A stretch of 11,099 bases of DNA from Pseudothermotoga sp. (GTDB lineage Bacteria; Thermotogota; Thermotogae; Thermotogales; DSM-5069), in the NCBI GenBank assembly GCA_028276125.1, contig JAPYWY010000025.1, forward strand, positions 1-11,099. The letters are read 5' to 3'. The position numbers and the translations under genes are program-made. The first letter of the stretch is position 1; every line of letters begins with the position of its first letter. Below are positions 5,569-11,099 of this stretch, in pieces. A model generated the notes under the pieces. That model ran no database searches, was not told where the DNA came from, and was given only the letters and a program-made list of their open reading frames with translations.

Positions 5569-6219
5569 ATGGGGTGGATAGTTGGCAAGAAAGAGCTTGA
5601 AATCGTCAATCTCGTGCACGAGCACCTCGAAAAGGTCAGTGCAACGTTGATGAGTCTGAAGGACCTGCTCGAAGCCTATCTGTCTCAGCAGTTTGATCAC
5701 ATCGCAGAACTCGCCGAACAGGTCCGTGATTTCGAACACGAAGCAGACGTCGTCAGAAGAAAGGTTGAAAACATCATGTACAGTGGTGCATTTCTACCGA
5801 ACTTCAGGGGCGATCTGCTCGGAATCATTGAAGCCGCCGACAAGGTCGCAAACAAGGCTGAATACGTGGCAGACGTGCTCGAGATCGAAAGGCCTCAAAT
5901 CCCAGCTTTTCTACACGAGGAGATCAAAAGGCTGCTCGACGGATCTATCGAGACGTACAATGCCCTCAAACAAGCCATAAAGTATCTTTTCGAGGATCTG
6001 AACCGTGTTGTCGAGTTCGTCGATGAGACGGAAGTGAAAGAACACGAAGTCGACGGGATAGAGAGAGATTTGCTGAGAAAGATATTCTCCATACAGGACA
6101 TCTCCCAAGGGCAAAAAATGCATCTCAAAGATCTCGTCAGGAGCATAGCAGATATCGCGGACAGGGCAGAGGACTGTTCCGACAGGGTCCAGGTCGTCTC
6201 ACTCAAGAGGAGGGTATAG
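5569..6219 (+). CDS. DUF47 / PhoU-like protein
   Basis: A 216-residue, almost wholly helical and highly charged protein of the DUF47 (PhoU-divergent) family. It has the PhoU-type metal-binding pattern E-x3-D twice, at E56-D60 (EHEAD) and E158-D162 (EHEVD), and a C-terminal helix rich in Asp and Ala (SIADIADRAED) as in the family. Relatives are often encoded beside Pit-type phosphate permeases and are thought to regulate them, but no permease is visible here, so the partner must be elsewhere or the role differs. ATG at 5569 is chosen because GAGGAG (5555-5560) lies 8 nt upstream; the GTG at 5560 overlaps that site. mazG follows after one base. Confidence 0.85.
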   Translation: MGWIVGKKELEIVNLVHEHLEKVSATLMSLKDLLEAYLSQQFDHIAELAEQVRDFEHEADVVRRKVENIMYSGAFLPNFRGDLLGIIEAADKVANKAEYVADVLEIERPQIPAFLHEEIKRLLDGSIETYNALKQAIKYLFEDLNRVVEFVDETEVKEHEVDGIERDLLRKIFSIQDISQGQKMHLKDLVRSIADIADRAEDCSDRVQVVSLKRRV

Positions 6220-6220
6220 C

Positions 6221-6991
6221 TTGGGACTCGTGGGTGAAGAATTCGAAAGATTGGTTCAAATCATGGAAACGCTGCGTTCCGAGCGTGGATGCGAATGGGA
6301 CCGCAGTCAGACTCACGAATCTTTGAAACCTTATTTGATCGAAGAAGCCTATGAGCTCTTGGATGCCATCGACGAAAAGGACGATACGAAGATGACCGAA
6401 GAGCTTGGAGATGTGTTGCTCCAGGTGGTCTTTCATGCACAGATCGCCAGGGAGAGAGGCACCTTCGGCATCTTGGAGGTCCTGAGGACGCTCAACGAAA
6501 AGCTCGTGAGACGTCACCCACACGTCTTCGGTGACAGTCCAGCTTATTCGTATCAACAGTGGGAACGGATCAAATCGCAGGAAAAGGGAACGAAAAAGAC
6601 CTCGGCGATAGGCAGTTTGAACAAGGCGTTACCCGCTCTGAGCCTTGCGAGGAGGATTCAAGAGAACGCGGCTGCGGTCGGTTTCGATTGGCCAGATGTT
6701 TCTGGAGCACTTGAAAAGGTCGAAGAAGAAGTGAGGGAGCTTGAGCAGGCCGTTCAGCAAAAGAATCCGAAGTCAGTGGAGGAAGAGCTAGGGGATCTGC
6801 TCTTCGCCGTCGTCAACGTGGCGAGGTTTTCGGGCGTCGATCCTGAGGTTGCGTTACGCAAGGCGACCGAGAAGTTCGCCAAGAGGTTCGCGACGGTTGA
6901 GAATTTCGCAAAGGAACGTGGGCTCGAGTTGAAGAGGATGACACTGGAACAACTCGATGCCCTGTGGGAAGAAGCGAAGGGAGGAGAGTAA
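6221..6991 (+). CDS. mazG: Nucleoside triphosphate pyrophosphohydrolase MazG
   Basis: This 256-residue cytoplasmic enzyme hydrolyses NTPs and dNTPs to the monophosphate and pyrophosphate, a housecleaning role. Two MazG repeats are visible. The first has E41-E42-x2-E45 and E61-x2-D64 (EEAYELL, TEELGDVL). The second has E169-E170-x2-E173 and E189-x2-D192 (EEVREL, EEELGDLL). Both keep the acidic Mg-binding residues. Length matches the full two-domain family. The TTG start at 6221 lies 6 nt after GAGGAGGG (6207-6214), which is inside the end of the upstream gene; a GTG three codons later is less well placed. The next gene starts two bases after the stop. Confidence 0.95.
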   Translation: MGLVGEEFERLVQIMETLRSERGCEWDRSQTHESLKPYLIEEAYELLDAIDEKDDTKMTEELGDVLLQVVFHAQIARERGTFGILEVLRTLNEKLVRRHPHVFGDSPAYSYQQWERIKSQEKGTKKTSAIGSLNKALPALSLARRIQENAAAVGFDWPDVSGALEKVEEEVRELEQAVQQKNPKSVEEELGDLLFAVVNVARFSGVDPEVALRKATEKFAKRFATVENFAKERGLELKRMTLEQLDALWEEAKGGE

Positions 6992-6992
6992 A

Positions 6993-8030
6993 GTGAAAAA
7001 GTTTCTCATCGTCATCATGGTGTTGTTCGCACTGAGCCTTTTCGCTCAGCAAGCGACTGGTGTGGTCGTCGTTGCAGAGGTGAACGGCAGACAAGTCACA
7101 CAGGAAGAGCTCGACAGAGAAGCAAACCTGAACAGACTTTTGTTGCAATTGCAGTCTCTCGACGAGAGGTTCTACCAAGTGCTCACAAGCACGCCCGAAG
7201 GTTTGGCACTCCTTCAGCGCTACAAGAGGGAAGTGCTGAACAACCTGATCGATCAGATCTTGATCGTCCAGATCGGTGAGAAGATGGGTATCGTTGTTCC
7301 AAAGGAAACGATAGAGAAGCTCGTCGCGGATGAGTTGAACAAAACACTTTCTCAGTACAACATGACAGAAACCGATCTTGATTGGTATCTCAAGAGTGCA
7401 AACCTCGGAGATCTGGAAACGTTCAAGAACAGGCTCAGATGGATCTTCACGGTCCAACAGACGCTTCAGCAGATATACCAGAAAGTGACGGAGAGTTCGG
7501 CGATCAGCGACGAGGAAGTGAAGAAATTCTACGAAGAAAACAAGGAGTACTTCGCCGTCGAAGAATCCGCAAAGCTTTTGAGAATCATCGTTGAGACGCA
7601 GGAACAGGCAAACAAGGTTTTGGAGAGGATCAGAAAGGGGGAGGAGTTCTCCCAGATCGCGAGTGAAGTCTCGATCGATCCGTTGACGAAGGATAAGGCG
7701 GGCGAGCTGGGATGGGTCGAACGCTACAGTGGCCTCTTGAGTCAAGAAGTCGAAGAAAAAGTCTTCGCGAGCCCAGTCGGTGCGATCGTCGGTCCGATGA
7801 AGACGAGCGGCGGATGGGAGATCTATCGTGTCTTGGAGAAGAAGCCCAAAGGTTATCAAGAGCTGGAGGAAGTCGCGGGCGATATAAGGGACTATTTGGC
7901 ACAGTCCAAGGCGAGCGAACTGTGGCAGAAATGGATCCAAGAAGAGTTCCTGAAGTTCAAGCAATCCAGCGACATCAAGGTTTATCTCTTGGTAGATACT
8001 CAGTCTGAGGGAGGATCTCAGCAGAAATGA
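6993..8030 (+). CDS. Secreted SurA/PpiC-type peptidyl-prolyl cis-trans isomerase
   Basis: 345 residues with an N-terminal signal peptide: KK, then a hydrophobic run FLIVIMVLFALSLFA, with likely cleavage after A18. There is no lipobox cysteine, so it differs from PrsA lipoproteins. Residues about 25-180 form a helical SurA_N-like chaperone segment. Residues about 190-285 match a parvulin rotamase domain, with EEFSQIA, a GELGWV turn at 237-242, and GPMKTSGGWEIYRV. A helical tail follows. It likely assists folding of exported proteins in the periplasm-like space under the toga. GTG at 6993 is chosen because it begins with the signal peptide and has GGGAGGAG 6 nt upstream; an earlier start would lie inside mazG. 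The stop overlaps the mtnA start by 4 bases. Confidence 0.88.
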   Translation: MKKFLIVIMVLFALSLFAQQATGVVVVAEVNGRQVTQEELDREANLNRLLLQLQSLDERFYQVLTSTPEGLALLQRYKREVLNNLIDQILIVQIGEKMGIVVPKETIEKLVADELNKTLSQYNMTETDLDWYLKSANLGDLETFKNRLRWIFTVQQTLQQIYQKVTESSAISDEEVKKFYEENKEYFAVEESAKLLRIIVETQEQANKVLERIRKGEEFSQIASEVSIDPLTKDKAGELGWVERYSGLLSQEVEEKVFASPVGAIVGPMKTSGGWEIYRVLEKKPKGYQELEEVAGDIRDYLAQSKASELWQKWIQEEFLKFKQSSDIKVYLLVDTQSEGGSQQK

Positions 8031-9070
8031 CGCTCAAAACCATAACGATGCAATGGACGGGAGACTCACTCATCCTCATAGACCAGAGGAAGCTTCCGCA
8101 CGTCGTGGAAAACATCGTGTGTAAGAGTTATGAAGAAGTGGCTCAGGCGATAAAAGACATGGTCGTTCGCGGCGCACCAGCTATAGGCGCCGCGGCGGCT
8201 TTTGGTTACGTGCTCGGTGCGAAGCAGTTTTCACACTTGAAAGGTGAACATCTCTCGAAGGCGATGCAACAAGTCCACGACACGATCGCTCGGACGAGGC
8301 CCACGGCTGTGAACCTCTTCTGGGCTCTGAAAAGAATGCACGAGAAGTTCCTCGCGAGCCAAGACCAAGACTTCGTCAGAGTTCTCGAGGAAGAGGCCGT
8401 GAAGATAGCACAGGAGGACATAGAGACGAACAGATCCATAGGCCGACACGGTCAGACGTTGCTGAAGGATGGCGATACGATCTTGACCCATTGCAACGCT
8501 GGTGCCTTAGCTACGGTCGATTACGGCACGGCGTTGGGAGTCATACGCGCCGCCGTGGAGAACGGTAAAAGATTGAGAGTGTACGTGGATGAGACGAGGC
8601 CTTACCTGCAGGGTGCGCGATTGACGGCTTGGGAATTGGTTCAGCTCGGTCTCGAAACGATCTTGATCTGTGACAACATGGCAGGTTGGGTCATGAAACA
8701 GGGCAAGGTGGACGCTGTCATAGTGGGCGCGGACAGGATTGCGGCCAACGGGGACGTTGCCAACAAGATAGGTACCTACACGCTGGCAGTTCTCGCCAAG
8801 AGACACGGTGTACCCTTCTACGTTGCGGCTCCCACCTCAACGATAGATTTGAACGTCAAGGATGGTTCACAGATACCCATCGAAGAGCGTTCTCACAGGG
8901 AAGTAACGCACGTTGGCAACCTGAGGATCGCTGCCGAAGGTGTGAAGGTGTACAATCCAGCCTTCGATGTCACAGAACACGATCTCGTCACCGCGATAAT
9001 AACTGAGCGAGGAATAGTGAGGCCTCCCTACGAAGTCAATCTGAAACGCATCATGGGGGTTGAACCTTGA
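8027..9070 (+). CDS. mtnA: Methylthioribose-1-phosphate isomerase
   Basis: This 347-residue enzyme of the aIF2B-related fold converts 5-methylthioribose-1-phosphate to methylthioribulose-1-phosphate in methionine salvage. The family motifs VVRGAPAIGAAAAFG, RTRPTAVNLFWAL, THCNAGALATVDYG and ETRPYLQGARLTAWEL are all present. The catalytic cysteine is C156 in HCNAG and the catalytic aspartate D236 in GADRIA, both four less than the B. subtilis numbering. The N-terminus LKTITMQWTGDSL aligns with the T. maritima enzyme as recalled, supporting ATG 8027 over the ATG seven codons later. The Shine-Dalgarno GGGAGGA is rather distant, about 11 nt, so coupling to the upstream stop (ATGA) probably helps. 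No other methionine-salvage gene is in the window, so it may also serve 5-deoxyribose disposal. Confidence 0.97.
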   Translation: MTLKTITMQWTGDSLILIDQRKLPHVVENIVCKSYEEVAQAIKDMVVRGAPAIGAAAAFGYVLGAKQFSHLKGEHLSKAMQQVHDTIARTRPTAVNLFWALKRMHEKFLASQDQDFVRVLEEEAVKIAQEDIETNRSIGRHGQTLLKDGDTILTHCNAGALATVDYGTALGVIRAAVENGKRLRVYVDETRPYLQGARLTAWELVQLGLETILICDNMAGWVMKQGKVDAVIVGADRIAANGDVANKIGTYTLAVLAKRHGVPFYVAAPTSTIDLNVKDGSQIPIEERSHREVTHVGNLRIAAEGVKVYNPAFDVTEHDLVTAIITERGIVRPPYEVNLKRIMGVEP

Positions 9071-9513
9071 GGATAAATCCTCTGGAAGATGGCAACATGA
9101 AGAGCCATCAGATCAAGAGCAAAAAGGTTTCCAAGAGTAAACTTTCGGCTCGGGCCAGTCAGGAAATTGGCTTTTTGGACGTGCTCGAAGAGGTCGAAGA
9201 AGAAACCTACAACCAGCTCTTGGAGAAGGCCATCAGGTCCGTGGTCGACACGGGCAACGATTTGATTCGTTCGCCGACCGAAGAGAATTTCAAGAGGTAC
9301 AGAGAAAGCGTCAAGCAGTTTTTGAAACTCGTCGAGAAGAAACTTTACAAGATCGTGAGAGAGCGTGGAATAGATCTCCACGTAGTCGCAAGCCAGGTGA
9401 ACGAGAAGCTGAACGAGATAGCCGATGCCCTGCTTCAAGCTGAAAGCGGGGCCATCAAACTGTCGGCGAAGGTCGAAGAAATCTATGGCTTACTGATAAA
9501 CATCTACAGGTGA
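9067..9513 (+). CDS. yaaR: YaaR family protein (DUF327)
   Basis: A 148-residue, helical, charged protein. It ends in the family's typical tail, here SAKVEEIYGLLINIYR, matching the B. subtilis YaaR ending with GLLINLY. A lysine- and serine-rich linker occupies about residues 11-30 and the helical DUF327 domain about 35-148. Function is unknown. It sits before the delta-prime and ricT homologues exactly as in B. subtilis. TTG at 9067 overlaps the mtnA stop (TTGA) and has GGGGGT 6 nt upstream; it gives MRIN, like MKIN in YaaR. An ATG at 9097 with a weaker GGAAG site is the alternative. Confidence 0.82.
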   Translation: MRINPLEDGNMKSHQIKSKKVSKSKLSARASQEIGFLDVLEEVEEETYNQLLEKAIRSVVDTGNDLIRSPTEENFKRYRESVKQFLKLVEKKLYKIVRERGIDLHVVASQVNEKLNEIADALLQAESGAIKLSAKVEEIYGLLINIYR

Positions 9514-9518
9514 GAGCC

Positions 9519-10391
9519 GTGAACGAGATCCTTGAGCGTCTCAAGAGCTTCCTTCAAAGGAACGTGGGAAGTTCCGTGTGTGTCAGATCGCGTGAGCAGA
9601 GCCTTTTGAAACGCGTGCGGAATGTCGTTGCAGAACTCACGAAGGAGTATCTGATATTCACAGAACCTTCCATAGATGAGGTGCGCCAAGCGGAGGAATT
9701 CCTCTACACGGCTTCTGGTGATGGCATGAAGATCGTGGTGTTTGAGAAGTTCGAACGCTCCTCGATGGAGGCAATGAACGCGTTCTTGAAGACTTTGGAA
9801 GAGCCTCCCTCACACAGTTTGGTTGTGCTCACCTCGATCAAGTTTCGTGAATTGCCACAGACTGTTCGAAGCAGGGTCAAGGTGTTTGACCTCTTCGTTC
9901 CGAGAAGTTTCTACGAGGATTTGAAGCGTAAGATCTCGCTCGAACCAGAGCTTTTGCTCAAACTTTGCAAAGCGGATTTCGATGTGGCCGAGTACATCAA
10001 CGAAGCTTCTGGCGAGATAAAAGCAGTTCATTTCGAGCCTTCTTCGTTCCTATCTCTTTTCAAGAGCGAAGAGGTGAAACCACAAGACAAAGTTCATGCG
10101 CTGCTCGCGCTGAACGATCTTTTTATGCGCTTTCAAGCTGGACAGATGGACGATCGTAGTTTCGTCGAACTCTACGTGGCGCTGGTTGAGCAATCTAAAA
10201 AGCTCGAACTGAACAAGGTGATCTTTGAGCTCTCTTGGCTTTGCGAGGTCGTTCTTGAACATCACGGGGTGAACGAGTTGTCTGTTTATAGATGGTTCGA
10301 CTCGATTCTTAGAAACAAACTTTTGAACTTCAACGCTCAGCTTGCGCTTGCGAACCTCTTGATCAAGTTAAGAGGCTGTGCAAGGAGGTGA
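9519..10391 (+). CDS. holB: DNA polymerase III delta-prime-like clamp-loader subunit, lacking the P-loop
   Basis: About 290 residues. The region N87-AFLKTLEEPP-97 is the hallmark of gamma/tau/delta-prime clamp-loader ATPase folds, followed by LPQTVRSRV (112-120), where the usual SRC motif reads SRV. There is no Walker A P-loop and no four-cysteine zinc module, and the N-terminus is shorter than in E. coli HolB. The protein should therefore be a non-hydrolysing, structural clamp-loader subunit that may still offer an arginine finger through R119. It resembles the T. maritima gamma-subunit-related protein of about 300 residues. GTG at 9519 is chosen because AGGTGA lies 5 nt upstream; GTG at 9510, overlapping the yaaR stop, lacks a ribosome binding site. 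The yaaR-holB-ricT order supports the call. Confidence 0.82.
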   Translation: MNEILERLKSFLQRNVGSSVCVRSREQSLLKRVRNVVAELTKEYLIFTEPSIDEVRQAEEFLYTASGDGMKIVVFEKFERSSMEAMNAFLKTLEEPPSHSLVVLTSIKFRELPQTVRSRVKVFDLFVPRSFYEDLKRKISLEPELLLKLCKADFDVAEYINEASGEIKAVHFEPSSFLSLFKSEEVKPQDKVHALLALNDLFMRFQAGQMDDRSFVELYVALVEQSKKLELNKVIFELSWLCEVVLEHHGVNELSVYRWFDSILRNKLLNFNAQLALANLLIKLRGCARR

Positions 10392-10395
10392 TACT

Positions 10396-11099
10396 GTGGA
10401 AATGGTTGCCGTAGTCTACGCAGTGGAACTTCTGCCAAAGGGTAAGTTACATTACTATGCAGACAATGGTGAAGACATAAAGCCGAACGATCTGGTGCTG
10501 GTCATGAGTGAGTTCGGACTCGACGTGGGTCGGGTCATGTTCGGCCCGAGGGAACTGAGCATAGAGCAGATTGGTACTGAACTCAAACCCATAATCAGAA
10601 AGCTCACCGAAGAGGACCTCAAGCAACACGAACAGAACTTGAAAGACGCTGCGGAGGCACACGAGATATGCAGACAGAAGATCAAGGAACACAACTTGCC
10701 CATGAAACTGCTCTACACCAGGTACATGTTCGATCGATCGAGGTTGGTGTTTTACTTCAGTTCCGAAACGCGCGTCGATTTCAGAGAACTCGTGAAGGAT
10801 CTCGCGCGCATATTCAAAACGCGCATCGAGTTGAGGCAGGTTGGTGTGCGGGACGAGCTCAAGTTCATGGGTGGCATAGGTTTGTGTGGTCTTCCAGTTT
10901 GTTGCGGTAGGTTTCTTCGCGAGTTCGACAGCGTGACGCTGAAGCACGCGAAGGCCCAGCAGCTCATGATCAACACCGCTAAGATCTCTGGTTCTTGTAG
11001 AAGGCTGCTCTGCTGTCTCACCTACGAGTACAATTTCTACAAGGAAATGTTGGAAGGCATCCCCGACGAGGGTGAAACTTTCGAGTATGAGGGTAAAAC
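10396..11099 (+). CDS. ricT: RicT/YaaT-type PSP1 domain protein, 3' end beyond the window
   Basis: The frame is open from GTG 10396 to the right edge, giving 234 complete codons; family members are about 270 residues, so little is missing. AGGAGG (10383-10388) lies 7 nt upstream. The PSP1 C-terminal domain is clear: GGIGLCGLPVCC and KISGSCRRLLCCLTYE, with cysteines C164, C169, C170, C201, C206 and C207. In B. subtilis, RicT joins RicA and RicF in a complex carrying [4Fe-4S] clusters that directs RNase Y in mRNA processing and affects competence, sporulation and biofilm formation. The cysteines point to the same cluster chemistry here. Whether RicA and RicF partners exist in this organism cannot be told from this window. 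Confidence 0.9.
   Translation, partial: MEMVAVVYAVELLPKGKLHYYADNGEDIKPNDLVLVMSEFGLDVGRVMFGPRELSIEQIGTELKPIIRKLTEEDLKQHEQNLKDAAEAHEICRQKIKEHNLPMKLLYTRYMFDRSRLVFYFSSETRVDFRELVKDLARIFKTRIELRQVGVRDELKFMGGIGLCGLPVCCGRFLREFDSVTLKHAKAQQLMINTAKISGSCRRLLCCLTYEYNFYKEMLEGIPDEGETFEYEGK

Noticed and set aside
6813..7964. 383-codon minus-strand open frame opposite mazG and the PPIase gene
   Set aside because: It spans the junction of two clear genes on the other strand. Its Leu/Phe/Arg-rich sequence is what antisense of Glu/Lys-rich codons gives.
9510..9518. GTG 9510 as the start of the delta-prime gene
   Set aside because: It overlaps the yaaR stop in a coupled manner but has no Shine-Dalgarno. GTG 9519 has AGGTGA at 5 nt.
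1..11099. Phage, transposon, CRISPR, toxin-antitoxin or defence system
   Set aside because: All coding space is filled by recognisable metabolic or housekeeping genes. MazG here is the two-domain chromosomal form with no neighbouring toxin, and no direct-repeat arrays or transposase genes are seen.

Overview
This 11.1-kb stretch looks like the chromosome of a thermophilic anaerobe of the Thermotogota. The methylthioribose-1-phosphate isomerase, the GlpP family member, the delta-prime-like protein and the three-gene flavoprotein/DUF1667 set are all of the Thermotoga kind, judged from memory of those families. G+C is near half by eye, which fits a Pseudothermotoga-like genome better than Thermotoga maritima proper; this is an inference. 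Genes are tightly packed, with 4-base stop/start overlaps and several TTG or GTG starts behind strong GGAGG-type ribosome binding sites. No mobile elements, tRNAs, rRNAs or CRISPR arrays were seen.

Left edge (1-46): the first 15 codons of cutA on the minus strand. An intergenic region follows, with a 23-bp perfect dyad and a sigma-A-type promoter facing right.

Region 1 (about 140-5430) is a glycerol / glycerol-3-phosphate (G3P) module of two convergent operons. The plus-strand operon (245-3266) encodes a GlpA-like FAD G3P dehydrogenase with a C-terminal BFD-type [2Fe-2S] domain, a second FAD/NAD flavoprotein, and a small DUF1667 protein with four N-terminal cysteines. The minus-strand operon (5317-3258) encodes glycerol kinase (glpK) and the antiterminator GlpP. 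The two operons meet tail to tail with a 9-bp overlap and no visible terminator between them.

Both operons begin with the same RNA device. A promoter is followed six bases later by an arm that can pair with the 5' half of a strong intrinsic terminator placed before the first gene. The alternative hairpin has a purine-rich 17-nt loop of the same length and partly the same sequence in both leaders. Its stem shows one compensatory change (U-A in one, C-G in the other). The simplest reading is a pair of GlpP-controlled, G3P-responsive antitermination switches, one of which also controls glpP itself. This is the most interesting signal in the window.

Region 2 (about 5519 to the right edge) is a rightward housekeeping operon: a DUF47/PhoU-like protein, mazG (NTP pyrophosphohydrolase), a secreted SurA/PpiC-type peptidyl-prolyl isomerase, mtnA, yaaR (DUF327), a degenerate delta-prime clamp-loader homologue, and a ricT/yaaT PSP1-domain gene that runs off the edge. 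The last three reproduce the yaaR-holB-ricT order known from Bacillus subtilis. Every junction is overlapping or nearly so, so transcription from the TATAAT promoter at 5519-5524 probably reads through all of them.

The only non-coding stretches are about 47-244 and 5318-5568. Both are short and filled with the regulatory sites described.
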